Source: JAGQLF01 sp964437465 (GTDB lineage Bacteria > Patescibacteriota > Dojkabacteria > J137). From it: DNA of 64,000 nt. The notes below the pieces were generated by a model. That model did no database searches, was not told the DNA's origin, and saw only the letters and a list, made by a program, of their open reading frames with translations. This document shows, one piece after another, positions 18,134-26,941 of this stretch; position 1 is the stretch's first letter; each line of letters begins with the position of its first letter. Both the position numbers and the translations under genes were made by a program. The stretch lies in assembly GCA_964437465.1 (NCBI GenBank), contig CAYTGI010000003.1, forward strand, positions 1 to 64,000. The letters are read 5' to 3'.

Positions 18134-18640
18134 ATGAAAAAGAATAACATTATACAGATCACAGTAGTTTCAGCTGCAACAATTATAACTTTTACTGGTG
18201 CAACTTTAGTCATACCTAGAGCAGCTAAAGCAGAAGATTTAATTCCAAGTCAGACCCAAGTTCAGAGTTTTGAAGAGATAATTACTTCAGAGCCTAGAGC
18301 TCACAAAAAATATGACCATTTCTCTAAATTTCACGAAAATGGTATCAGAAATCATGCAAAAAGATTTGAAAAATGGAATCATAACAATGAGGTTTTAGAA
18401 TATTTAGGTATAACTCGAACTGAAGCTCTTGAGGCAAGGATGAATGGAAAGAGTTTTAAGGATATTGCATTAGAAAAAGGGTTAGATGTTGAGGAGGTAG
18501 CTAATATATTTGAGGACAATCTTGTTGAGAAGTTAAACAAAAAGGTGGCTGATGGTAAATTAAGTACCCAAAGATATGAAAAAATAGTGAGTAATTTAGA
18601 CGAATTAAAACAAAAATTTATAGAAGGGGACTTTAATTAA
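18134..18640 (+). CDS. Exported helical protein, possibly controlled by the upstream two-component system
   Basis: 168 residues. Residues 1-32 form a Sec signal peptide with a likely AKA cleavage site. The mature part is charged. Its C-terminal half, 'LGITRTEALEARMNGKSF' followed by 'IALEKGLDVEEVANIF' and 'LDELKQKFIEG', resembles small periplasmic helical proteins with the 'GKS.…IA…KG' repeat found near envelope-stress two-component systems. It lies 81 nt after the kinase and ends at a strong terminator. Function unknown. Confidence 0.7.
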   Translation: MKKNNIIQITVVSAATIITFTGATLVIPRAAKAEDLIPSQTQVQSFEEIITSEPRAHKKYDHFSKFHENGIRNHAKRFEKWNHNNEVLEYLGITRTEALEARMNGKSFKDIALEKGLDVEEVANIFEDNLVEKLNKKVADGKLSTQRYEKIVSNLDELKQKFIEGDFN

Positions 18641-18657
18641 GTATTCTTAATCATAAT

Positions 18658-18688
18658 AAAAAAGAGAGCATATTGCTCTCTTTTTTTT
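18658..18688. terminator. Bidirectional Rho-independent terminator
   Basis: AAAAAAGAGAGC-atatt-GCTCTCTTTTTTTT: a perfect stem flanked by A and T runs, so it can serve both the rightward gene ending at 18640 and the leftward gene ending at 18702. Confidence 0.9.
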
Positions 18689-18701
18689 GATTTAGTTCTA
18701 C

Positions 18702-19013
18702 TTACAAGAATGATATTGCAAGACCAATAATAACCCCAACTAATAGAGCTACAATAGTAACTAGCAAATACTCACCCCCAGTATCAATTGATTTAAGTCC
18801 GTAATCAATTTTTTTAAGAACATTTGTGCTTTTCTTATCATCATCATTATGTGTATCAGCTTTTGGCTCATCCACTGCTCCCCCTGGAGTAATTGGTCTA
18901 ATAACAGGTTTTGTTCCAACAGAAGATGATGGAACGGACGCAATTTTTTCTTTACTTTCAGCATTGTCTTGACTTGTTCCGCTTGGAGCTAATGTTGTAT
19001 TTAGTTTTTCCAT
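18702..19013 (-). CDS. Tail-anchored small membrane protein of unknown function
   Basis: 103 residues. The first 60 are hydrophilic and disordered-looking (Ser/Pro/Asp/Lys), followed by a single C-terminal hydrophobic segment 'EYLLVTIVALLVGVIIGLAI'. This is tail-anchor topology. Similar proteins with short C-terminal anchors recur in this window (GerW-like at 52789, the protein at 48572). No family recognised. Confidence 0.65.
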   Translation of the reverse strand: MEKLNTTLAPSGTSQDNAESKEKIASVPSSSVGTKPVIRPITPGGAVDEPKADTHNDDDKKSTNVLKKIDYGLKSIDTGGEYLLVTIVALLVGVIIGLAISFL

Positions 19014-19074
19014 TTATGTAATTTTTTACCTTATATATTCTTACATTTATAAAAAATGAAGTCAAAGCATATAT

Positions 19075-19263
19075 TTAGTTTGAAGTAGCAATGAAATCGA
19101 AAAATATTGACCTTTTTATTATTTCATTTATATTACAAACACGTTCAAAACATCCATCTTCATTACATAAATCGCAGGGGTCTGAGATTATGAAACCATA
19201 AGGAAAAAATAGCATACAAAGTAGGAGTATAATTCCTATTATTACATATTTTATTTTTCTCAT
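19075..19263 (-). CDS. Possible small exported Cys-containing protein
   Basis: 62 residues: basic start, hydrophobic segment (5-27), then 'DPCDLCNEDGCFERVC', four cysteines in a row of 16 residues. That spacing suggests disulfides or metal binding outside the membrane. No family recognised, and the short length leaves real doubt. Confidence 0.45.
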   Translation of the reverse strand: MRKIKYVIIGIILLLCMLFFPYGFIISDPCDLCNEDGCFERVCNINEIIKRSIFFDFIATSN

Positions 19264-19300
19264 GTTAGACCAACTATAATAGCCATGCCAAGAGTACTTA

Positions 19301-19684
19301 CTAATTCATGGGACATATTAAATAAATATAATTTTTTACTTCGCCCCCCCAGATAACAGGGTTTAAACTTCCCATGGCTATAAAGCCAAACCAACTAATT
19401 ATGGCTACAAAGAGTGTTAGAACTACATTATCTAGTTCTTCTACATTTTGACCTGTATATGATATGAATAAAGCTAATGCAATTGCTGTAACTAATGCTT
19501 TAATCATTGATAAGATATAATCTAATGGAGAAGATTCTAAATCTTCAATCTTTTTACCTATTAAACCCATCCAGTAATTTCCAAATACTTTAGGATTAAA
19601 CCATATCATTCCTAAAATAGTATTAAAAACAACTGCTAGAACTAGGCCAATAACACTTATCTCAGCACCCAGTAGTTCAATCAT
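19301..19684 (-). CDS. DUF1761-family membrane protein
   Basis: 127 residues with four hydrophobic segments. 'NTILGMIWFNPKVFGNYWM' at the start and 'WFGFIAMGSLNPVIW' near the end are the usual DUF1761 signatures. Function unknown. A weak TAAAAT lies 6 nt before the ATG. Confidence 0.75.
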   Translation of the reverse strand: MIELLGAEISVIGLVLAVVFNTILGMIWFNPKVFGNYWMGLIGKKIEDLESSPLDYILSMIKALVTAIALALFISYTGQNVEELDNVVLTLFVAIISWFGFIAMGSLNPVIWGGEVKNYIYLICPMN

Positions 19685-19725
19685 AATTAAATTTTAATAA
19701 ATATGTAATATTCTACTAAAAATAT

Positions 19726-21978
19726 TTAATTACCTCCAAAATACTGCCATATAGCTTCTTTCACTTTTTCATCAGGAAATTGATAAATATAGTGAACCTG
19801 AACTTCACTAGTTTCAGAATTTATGCTCTGTCTTCTGACTATATCTTGATTGCTAGGTTCTCTTTCTTTTATTAGCCAGTTTTCCCTTATTCCAATACAA
19901 GATCCTGAACAGTTTGTTATTCCTCCACCATAATATACGTTTTCTGGTTTTTCAAAAGGGGTTTTGGTTTGGAAATAGCTTGAAGATGAATCTATTTCTT
20001 TCATATAGTTTTTAAGCCAAGGAGCTATTGTAAATGCAGGCCAACCATATAATTGACTCATTGGTTCGTTATTATTGTTACCTGCCCAACCTAAGGTTAC
20101 AAAATCTGGTGAATAAACTATTAAGAATGAATCCTTATTCTCTTGTGTTGTTCCAGTTTTCCCAGATATGTCTCTATCATCCCAAGCAATTCGATCACCA
20201 GTACCAACATCTAAGTTCTTCAACGACTGGTTTAATAAATATACTGCTTCAGTATCAGCAATTTTTTTTGGATTAGGCTCTTTTTCGTAGATAATTTTTC
20301 CCTCTGAATCTTCAATTTTTAAAATAGGATCTATTTCTACATACTCTCCTCCATTTGCAAATACTGAATACGCTCCAGCATGCTCAATAGGATATATATC
20401 ACCTCCACCAAGAATTAGGGAAATTCCATAATTTTGAACATCATTGTATGTTGTATAACCGAAAGCTTTTGAGGTTTCAATATATTCCTCTACTCCTATC
20501 ATGTGCATAATAATTAGTGCGGGTATATTTCTAGATTCTCTAAGCATTCTCTCAGCATAAGCATTATATGTTCCTAAAAATTTAGAGTCCCAGTTCTTAG
20601 GGATATAATCTCCAAAAGATATAGGTATATCAGGTAAGAAACTTCCAGGAGCTAGTAAGCTCTTTGAATAGGCTATATAATAACCTAGTGGTTTGTTAGT
20701 TGAGCCAGGAGATTGTAATGAAGTTAGAATATTAACCTCAGGATTGTATTTACAATTATTTCCTTTTTCATCACAGCCTATGTTACCTCCCTCAAATGAT
20801 CTAGAACCACTCATTGTAATTATATCTCCTGTTTTTGGTATGATAGTCATTAATGCAGCGTTATATGCATTATATTTCTCATTATTGATAGAGGCGTTTA
20901 ATGTGTACTCCTCTGCTTTTCTTTGAAGTTCGTAATCTAGTGTTGTATATATTTTATATCCGCCAGTTTGTAGATCGTCTAATGCAAATGGTTCTAACCC
21001 ATTCTTATAATTTCTTTTTTGCAGTTGTTCTACAACATAATTTACAAAATGTCCCGATTTAATTTCTAGTTTTGGAGATTTATAATTTACTTGCTCTTTA
21101 TAGGCACTGATTATTTTCTCAGGTGTTATTAAGTTTTCATCTTTGTAGCCTAGTAGTTGAAGTTGTGCATTAATAATTGAATGTTTTTGAAGCAACTGGG
21201 TATACACATATTCTTTTCTTTCTTCTAGGAGTTGTAGAGATAACTCATTATTTGAACTAATAGTTGGTGACAATTGTACAGGATCGTTAACAATTGCTGA
21301 TAAAACTATTGATTCTGAGAAGCTTAAATCTGAAACATTCTTACCAAAGTAAAAGTCAGCAGCAGTTTTAATACCAATAATATTTGATCCATATGGTGTG
21401 ATGTTGAAATATAGCTCCATCAAGCTTTCTTTTGGAAAATCTTTATCAATTCTAGAGGCAGTAAATATCTCCTCCACCTTTCTTGATATTGTAGGATCGT
21501 TTTTTTTAGTTAAAATTTTAACTATTTGTTGAGTGATGGTGCTTCCTCCGCATTTTTGATCAGTTGATACAGTTTTAATTGAGCATCTTACTATTGCATC
21601 AGCCCTGTAACCATCGTGAATAAAGAAAGTACTATCCTCTGCAGCAAGAAAAGCAGCAATAGTATATGAATTTATCTCATTAAAAAATACTCTATCACTG
21701 TTGCTAAAGTCATTATGTAATCGAAATAAGCTTTCTCCTTTTCGATCATAGATTTCAGAAGCATAAGGGACTTCTGAAATTAAAGACTCAACATCAGGTA
21801 TGGCTCTAGATCTCTCTTTTAAAAAATCAAGAACTAAAATAGATGAAATCTGTATTGTTAATATAGAGCTGACTATTAAAACTAAGATAATTAAGAATAC
21901 TTTAGTATTTCTCTTTTTCCTTTTTGTTGGTTTTTTAAGCTGTGAAACTTTAGCAATACTTAAAGTTTGCTCAATCAT
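19726..21978 (-). CDS. Class A penicillin-binding protein (bifunctional transglycosylase/transpeptidase)
   Basis: 750 residues. A basic cytosolic tail and one membrane helix (about 28-50) anchor the enzyme. GT51 domain (about 70-250): catalytic Glu in 'AAEDSTFF', then 'GGSTITQQIVK' and 'KVEEIFTASRID'. Transpeptidase (about 360-660): SxxK as 'STNK', SxN as 'SRN', and 'KTGTTQ'. All catalytic motifs are intact, so it should polymerise and cross-link peptidoglycan. Two Cys in 'NCSGSC' near the C-terminus may form a disulfide. A TACAAT -10 ends 8 nt before the ATG. Confidence 0.95.
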   Translation of the reverse strand: MIEQTLSIAKVSQLKKPTKRKKRNTKVFLIILVLIVSSILTIQISSILVLDFLKERSRAIPDVESLISEVPYASEIYDRKGESLFRLHNDFSNSDRVFFNEINSYTIAAFLAAEDSTFFIHDGYRADAIVRCSIKTVSTDQKCGGSTITQQIVKILTKKNDPTISRKVEEIFTASRIDKDFPKESLMELYFNITPYGSNIIGIKTAADFYFGKNVSDLSFSESIVLSAIVNDPVQLSPTISSNNELSLQLLEERKEYVYTQLLQKHSIINAQLQLLGYKDENLITPEKIISAYKEQVNYKSPKLEIKSGHFVNYVVEQLQKRNYKNGLEPFALDDLQTGGYKIYTTLDYELQRKAEEYTLNASINNEKYNAYNAALMTIIPKTGDIITMSGSRSFEGGNIGCDEKGNNCKYNPEVNILTSLQSPGSTNKPLGYYIAYSKSLLAPGSFLPDIPISFGDYIPKNWDSKFLGTYNAYAERMLRESRNIPALIIMHMIGVEEYIETSKAFGYTTYNDVQNYGISLILGGGDIYPIEHAGAYSVFANGGEYVEIDPILKIEDSEGKIIYEKEPNPKKIADTEAVYLLNQSLKNLDVGTGDRIAWDDRDISGKTGTTQENKDSFLIVYSPDFVTLGWAGNNNNEPMSQLYGWPAFTIAPWLKNYMKEIDSSSSYFQTKTPFEKPENVYYGGGITNCSGSCIGIRENWLIKEREPSNQDIVRRQSINSETSEVQVHYIYQFPDEKVKEAIWQYFGGN

Positions 21979-21986
21979 AATATTTG

Positions 21987-21992
21987 ATTGTA
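21987..21992 (-). promoter_or_regulatory. -10 element, near-leaderless start of the PBP gene
   Basis: On the minus strand TACAAT ends 8 nt before the ATG at 21978. The 236-nt gap beyond it also holds a perfect small hairpin, CCTTAAT-ttag-ATTAAGG at 22011-22028. Confidence 0.4.
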
Positions 21993-22214
21993 TTTTGTTG
22001 ATAAGTTATCCCTTAATTTAGATTAAGGATGAGCGACTCATTCTGAGCCTTAAGCTAGACTTATTCAGGGTCGATAAATGTATCATTTAAGTTGTCGACA
22101 TTATTAATTAATATGTCAACGAAGCTATACTTAAATCTACATTAAGTTATTTATAACTGCAAGGGGATTTTAATAAATTAAGCGTAAAATTTTTACGTAA
22201 CATCTGGGGACTTG

Positions 22215-22568
22215 TTATTCTAACCCTTTTTGTGTAAGTAGATTTTTGACATCTTCCTTCCATTTAAAAGTTTCTTTTGTATTTGCTTCAACAAAAACTG
22301 CATATTTGTCTAAGAAAGCTTGTAGCTTCTCAGACCCGCTTCTGGTGATGAATTGGTATGGCTTAACACCAGTTATACTATATTTACCTTCTACTCCCTT
22401 AAGTCGCAAATCAGTTAACTTTGATTTGACTTCTTTTTTGATATCAGTTGGCATTTCTTTAATAATAGAAACCCAGAACTGGTGGATTCTATTTTGTTTA
22501 TTAGCAGTAATTCGATAGTCTTCGAATTCCTCAGCTTTTACAAATAAATATTTAATATTCATATTCAT
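22215..22568 (-). CDS. Hypothetical soluble protein
   Basis: 117 residues, charged, no membrane segment or signal peptide. It has alternating helices and a central 'LTDLRLKGVEGKYSITGV' stretch. No family recognised. Chosen over the opposite-strand frame because its composition looks like that of a folded soluble protein. A weak hairpin CGTAAA-att-TTTACG lies just downstream of its stop. Confidence 0.6.
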   Translation of the reverse strand: MNMNIKYLFVKAEEFEDYRITANKQNRIHQFWVSIIKEMPTDIKKEVKSKLTDLRLKGVEGKYSITGVKPYQFITRSGSEKLQAFLDKYAVFVEANTKETFKWKEDVKNLLTQKGLE

Positions 22569-22649
22569 TCAGATTTTATCATATTATTCCAAATCTGAAT
22601 TGTTATCACACCTTTATTATGGTAGATTTTGAATAAATAGATCAAATAA

Positions 22650-23975
22650 ATGGGAATAAGGCTAAAAGTTGTTCTTACAAATTTCACAATATACCTTATC
22701 TATATGCTTATCGCGATAGGTATTGTTTCTGTATTTATTAGGGAAGAATTAAAAAAAGCAGCTCAGGAACAGAATATTGTCCTTGTAGAATCAGTAAATA
22801 ATGTTTTTCTTAAGGATCTCTTGCTTTCTGAGTCTACAGTTGAGTTTTTATCTAATGATTCAAGGGTAAGTGAGTTTATATCTAACCAAACTATAGAGAG
22901 TACAAACAGAGTTGAAGATTTAATATTAGAAAATGTATCTAACATCCCTGGGCATGATTTTACTTATATTTTAGACACTGATGGACTAACAATATTCTCA
23001 ACTGATTCAAGACTATTATATAATAACTACTCATTTAGAGAATATTTTACAAATGCAATTGAGGGGGAAAGTGGGGCTTCTGTAGCTGTTGGAGTAACTA
23101 CTAATGAACCAGGATTTTATTTCTCAAGTCCAATTTATGAGGAAGGAGATAGAGATACAATTATTGGTGTTTTGGTTATGAAATTTAATCCTTCTAATTT
23201 TTTTGATAGTGTTAACGAAACTCTTGATCTTGGTAAAAGTAGCCAAGTATCGATAGTGGATAAAAGAGGAATAATTTTCTTCTCTAGCCATAAGGAAAAA
23301 CTATATAGCTTTTTAGGGCAACCTGGAGAAGGCATTATTCAAGAGACAAATGAGAAAAGGGTTTTGAACGAGCTTCCTATTAAAAGTCTAAATTATAATG
23401 ACGCTCAAAACTATGTCACACACAGTGCTTCCGGTCTATTTCAGGTAAGGTCTCAAGATAATCCTAATAGTTTTTATACTATTCTAAAAGTTGATGATTA
23501 TCCTTTCTTTATTTTCTCTTCCTTTAATATTGGTGCGGTAGATTCAGCGTTACAAAATCTTTTATTAATTGTAATTTCAATAGTTCCAATACTTTTAATT
23601 GTTGGCGCGATTCTTACCACCTATATGACAACTAAACAGCTAAAAAAACTTGATGAATTTATCAATATTACTACTGATGCAGCAAAGCGAAGGGCTAAAG
23701 TAGTAACAAACGAAATTGATCAAAGTGGTCAGAAGTTTGTAGAAAATTATAATAAGCTTATAGATGAGTATAACTCGTTGAAAGATAGCTTCGAGGGTGA
23801 TTTAACTGACAAATTTAATAAATATATTGCTGAAATAGAAAGTCTTCAAGAAATTAATAAAACTTTGAGGGATAGACTGGACAATAAAATGGACTTGGAT
23901 TCAAGACTTGGTAAGTATTTTGATGAAGATATTTTAGACAATGAAGATGTTGACTTAGAAAAAAAGGACATTTAG
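22650..23975 (+). CDS. Membrane Cache-domain sensor without an output domain
   Basis: 441 residues. Two membrane segments (about 8-30 and 305-330) bracket a large extracellular domain with the dCache pattern: 'DFTYILDTDGLTIFSTDSRL', then 'SGASVAVGVTTNEPGFYFSS' and 'IIGVLVMKFNP'. After the second helix a HAMP-like region and a coiled coil (about 345-425) end the protein; there is no kinase, cyclase or methyl-accepting domain. It could pass a ligand signal to a separate partner through the coiled coil. The neighbouring genes offer no obvious partner. Confidence 0.75.
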   Translation: MGIRLKVVLTNFTIYLIYMLIAIGIVSVFIREELKKAAQEQNIVLVESVNNVFLKDLLLSESTVEFLSNDSRVSEFISNQTIESTNRVEDLILENVSNIPGHDFTYILDTDGLTIFSTDSRLLYNNYSFREYFTNAIEGESGASVAVGVTTNEPGFYFSSPIYEEGDRDTIIGVLVMKFNPSNFFDSVNETLDLGKSSQVSIVDKRGIIFFSSHKEKLYSFLGQPGEGIIQETNEKRVLNELPIKSLNYNDAQNYVTHSASGLFQVRSQDNPNSFYTILKVDDYPFFIFSSFNIGAVDSALQNLLLIVISIVPILLIVGAILTTYMTTKQLKKLDEFINITTDAAKRRAKVVTNEIDQSGQKFVENYNKLIDEYNSLKDSFEGDLTDKFNKYIAEIESLQEINKTLRDRLDNKMDLDSRLGKYFDEDILDNEDVDLEKKDI

Positions 23976-24105
23976 TCTATTTCTGCCTATTAACTTCATA
24001 AATGAAAAAAAGAACATTATTAATAATAACTCCCTCTTATTCTACTGTTACTCAATAAAAAACACAATCTTCAATACTACTATAACTATATTTGAATGGT
24101 AAAAA

Positions 24106-24178
24106 AGCAGATGACGAGGCTCGAACTCGCAACCTCTTCCTTGGCAAGGAAGCGTTCTACCAATTGAACTACATCTGC
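24106..24178 (-). tRNA. tRNA-Gly (GCC)
   Basis: The minus strand folds into a standard 73-nt cloverleaf: acceptor GCAGATG/CATCTGC, D-arm GTTC/GAAC, anticodon arm CTTCC-TTGCCAA-GGAAG, T-arm GCGAG-TTCGAGC-CTCGT, discriminator T. CCA is not encoded. The flanks (23976-24105 and 24179-24262) show nothing else. Confidence 0.97.
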
Positions 24179-24262
24179 TCTTACAGAATATTCTCTTCGT
24201 GAATTATATCAGATTTTGTAATTTTCAAGTTTTTAAAAGTTACACTAAAGACCATTTTTATC

Positions 24263-24268
24263 TATACT
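24263..24268 (+). promoter_or_regulatory. -10 element, leaderless start of the VanW gene
   Basis: TATACT ends 6 nt before the ATG at 24275. Confidence 0.5.
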
Positions 24269-24274
24269 ATATCT

Positions 24275-25777
24275 ATGAAGTTAAGTAATACATTTTTTTA
24301 CATCTTTTGTGTAGTAATGATATTCATTTCTTCTGCTCTACTTCTATTTATTATTAGAAATATTTTTGTCATTTCAAATGCTCAAGAGGTAGTTTATATT
24401 CCACTAGATAGTGAAGTAGCAGTTTCATTTATAGGTTCAGAAGTTGAAATCAACCCTTTTGTTTACATTAAGATGATTGATAATAATGGAACATACATAA
24501 ATCCAGGTAGTTTAATGCCAAAGAGTTACACTTATGAGGTAAATGAAGAACTATTGTTTAGAAATTTCGGAATTAATCTAGGTAATCAAAACTTTGCTCA
24601 AATTGATGAATCAAATAGAGTTATAAATTGTGAGAATGATACATATTACTTCGTAATAGATGAACAAAATTTTACAAAAGATCTACTAGATAATTTATCA
24701 AACGGGGTTAATTCTATAGAGCTATCGAAATATATAGCTGAAGGGGAAACTGAAATGTTAGAGGTCTGTAAGAAATTTAACTCAGAAATAATTCAGATTA
24801 GCACAACACTTGAAAATAGTATTGGACTAGATAAGACTTCAGTAAATAGTTATATCGGTCTATTTAATGAAAAGAATGATTATATATGGGATATATATAA
24901 TCACAGTTTATTTGATTCTTATATTACCAAAGCAAAAGAAAAGTTTACCGTTGCTCCTTTCCCGGGTGCTTTTGAAGAGTTTGACAACTTTGTAGCTATT
25001 TATGTAAAACCCATAAACGGCAAAGAGATTAACGTTGAAAAAACTAAAGATAAAATCTCTAGATGGCTAAACAATAGAAATTCGATAATAGCTTTAGAAT
25101 TTGACTCAGTTAATATTAATAGGAACTTTAATAACAAGCCTGTTTACGACTTAACTAATTTAGTCGGTTCTGGGCAAACTAGAATAGATTTAATTAGGGA
25201 TGGACAGGGTAATTCTGCTGTATATTTCGCAGAGCTGGGGTTAGAAGAAGTTCAGAAAGTAATAATTATGCCTGGTGAAGAGTTTTCTTATCTAAAGCAG
25301 ATAGCTAAACAGCCTGGCTTAAATAGAACGGCTAGTGGAAGGTTAATTGGTATGGGATATTGCAATTCAACAACAACAATATTTAGAGCAGCTTTAGAAA
25401 CTGGCTTACCAATAACTGATCGATCCTCTCATGGAACAAATATTGCATCTTATGATTGGGGGTATCCAATGAATATTGTAGATTCCACATTTTATGCAGT
25501 TGAGGGATCTGAAATTGATTTAAAATTTATTAATGACTTTGATTACCCAATTATGCTTTACTATGAAAAGGAGCAAGATGAAAATAATTTTCAGTATCAT
25601 TACGTTCACATTTTTACCAGCTCAGAAGCTCAAAAAAGAAAGGTAGAACTATACGATTGGCGAAAATGGGGAGTTTATTCTCCTACACATTTCCAGGCTG
25701 AATTCAAAAGAAGAGTATGGGAAAATAATAATGTAAAACTCGAGGATAGCTTTTTTAGTAGATATATAGATAGATAA
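24275..25777 (+). CDS. VanW-family envelope protein
   Basis: 500 residues. One N-terminal membrane segment (about 8-30), a long extracytoplasmic region, then the VanW domain (about 305-450): 'MPGEEFSYL', 'MGYCNSTTTIFRAALETGLP', 'HGTNIASYDWGYPMNIVDST' and 'DLKFINDFDYPIMLYYE'. VanW proteins are associated with peptidoglycan, though their biochemical role is not established. The murG start codon follows its stop with no gap, so the two are translated from one message, supporting a cell-wall role. Confidence 0.88.
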   Translation: MKLSNTFFYIFCVVMIFISSALLLFIIRNIFVISNAQEVVYIPLDSEVAVSFIGSEVEINPFVYIKMIDNNGTYINPGSLMPKSYTYEVNEELLFRNFGINLGNQNFAQIDESNRVINCENDTYYFVIDEQNFTKDLLDNLSNGVNSIELSKYIAEGETEMLEVCKKFNSEIIQISTTLENSIGLDKTSVNSYIGLFNEKNDYIWDIYNHSLFDSYITKAKEKFTVAPFPGAFEEFDNFVAIYVKPINGKEINVEKTKDKISRWLNNRNSIIALEFDSVNINRNFNNKPVYDLTNLVGSGQTRIDLIRDGQGNSAVYFAELGLEEVQKVIIMPGEEFSYLKQIAKQPGLNRTASGRLIGMGYCNSTTTIFRAALETGLPITDRSSHGTNIASYDWGYPMNIVDSTFYAVEGSEIDLKFINDFDYPIMLYYEKEQDENNFQYHYVHIFTSSEAQKRKVELYDWRKWGVYSPTHFQAEFKRRVWENNNVKLEDSFFSRYIDR

Positions 25778-26941
25778 ATGAAAAGAAAAATTATCATTAC
25801 AGGGGGACATTCAACACCTGCTTTCGCAGTTTTAAATGAGCTACAAAGACATAGTGATTTGAAGGTTGTATGGGTGGGAGAAAAGTTTAATCAGTTGGGA
25901 AATAAAAATCCTTCTGCTGAATACACAACCGTTAAAGAAAAGTATAAAATCCGATTTATTAATCTTAAGTCAGGGAAATTAGTTAGAAAGTGGAATGCAG
26001 AAAATGCTGCTCATGGCCTATTCCAGTTATTTAGACTTGTCGTTGGAAGCCTAAAAGCTTTATGTATAATTTTAACAGTTCGGCCAAGATTAATTTTATC
26101 TTTTGGAGGGTTTACAGCAGTCCCAATAGTGTTTTGGGCACATTTCTTTGGAATTAGAGTTATTACCCATGAACAAACCTTAGTTCCAGGCCTTGCAAAT
26201 AAAATTATTGCAAAGTACGCAGATAAAATTCTTTTAAGTTGGTCAAGAGCTGCTCACGGTTTTCCAGAAAAAAAACTAATTCTAACTGGAAATCCCATTA
26301 GAGAAGAAGTTTTCCAAATTCAGTCAAATATAACTGCAAACTTTGATGAGAATTTGCCCATTATCTACATTACTGGAGGAAACCAAGGGGCTCATGAAAT
26401 CAACTCAAGAGTTTTTGCAATAATTAAAGACCTTCTAGATATCGCTAATGTTATTCACCAGACAGGAAATTCAACTGTCACAAAGGACTATGAGAAAGCA
26501 TTAGGGATTTGGGAAGAATTAGAAGATTATAAAAAAGCAAGATATATTGTAAGATCCTACATGGGACCAGAAGTAATTGGTGAAGTTATGAATAGATCTG
26601 ATCTAATAGTTTCCAGAGCTGGGGCAAATACAATTACAGAGATCTTAGCTCTAGGTAAACATAGCATCTTAATTCCAATTCCATGGTCTTCTGGAAATGA
26701 ACAAGAGGAGAATGCACAGTTAGTTGCTGACGTAGGCCTTGCTTTAAGACTTACACAAAATGAAGAACTTGAGCCGATGGATTTGTATAATGCTATTGTT
26801 GATGGTTTAGATAGAGTTGAGAGAGGACTTGGTTTTAGAGGTAGAGATATGAAAAAGGTAAAAGAAGATGCTTCAAGCTTGGTTAAGCTAGATGCGGCTG
26901 ATCTAGTGACTCAGGTCGTTCTAAAGATGGCTTACTCTTAA
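25778..26941 (+). CDS. murG: UDP-N-acetylglucosamine transferase MurG (GT28)
   Basis: Makes lipid II from lipid I at the inner membrane face. The N-terminal Gly-rich loop is 'ITGGHSTPAFAVLNEL', then 'LILSFGGFTAVPIVFWAHFF' and 'THEQTLVPGLANKI'; the C-terminal donor domain has 'TGGNQGAHEIN' and 'SRAGANTITEILALGKHSIL' plus 'NEQEENA'. Length 387 is normal. It starts directly after the VanW stop codon. Its last 59 nt are antisense to the coding end of the convergent membrane protein. Confidence 0.93.
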   Translation: MKRKIIITGGHSTPAFAVLNELQRHSDLKVVWVGEKFNQLGNKNPSAEYTTVKEKYKIRFINLKSGKLVRKWNAENAAHGLFQLFRLVVGSLKALCIILTVRPRLILSFGGFTAVPIVFWAHFFGIRVITHEQTLVPGLANKIIAKYADKILLSWSRAAHGFPEKKLILTGNPIREEVFQIQSNITANFDENLPIIYITGGNQGAHEINSRVFAIIKDLLDIANVIHQTGNSTVTKDYEKALGIWEELEDYKKARYIVRSYMGPEVIGEVMNRSDLIVSRAGANTITEILALGKHSILIPIPWSSGNEQEENAQLVADVGLALRLTQNEELEPMDLYNAIVDGLDRVERGLGFRGRDMKKVKEDASSLVKLDAADLVTQVVLKMAYS

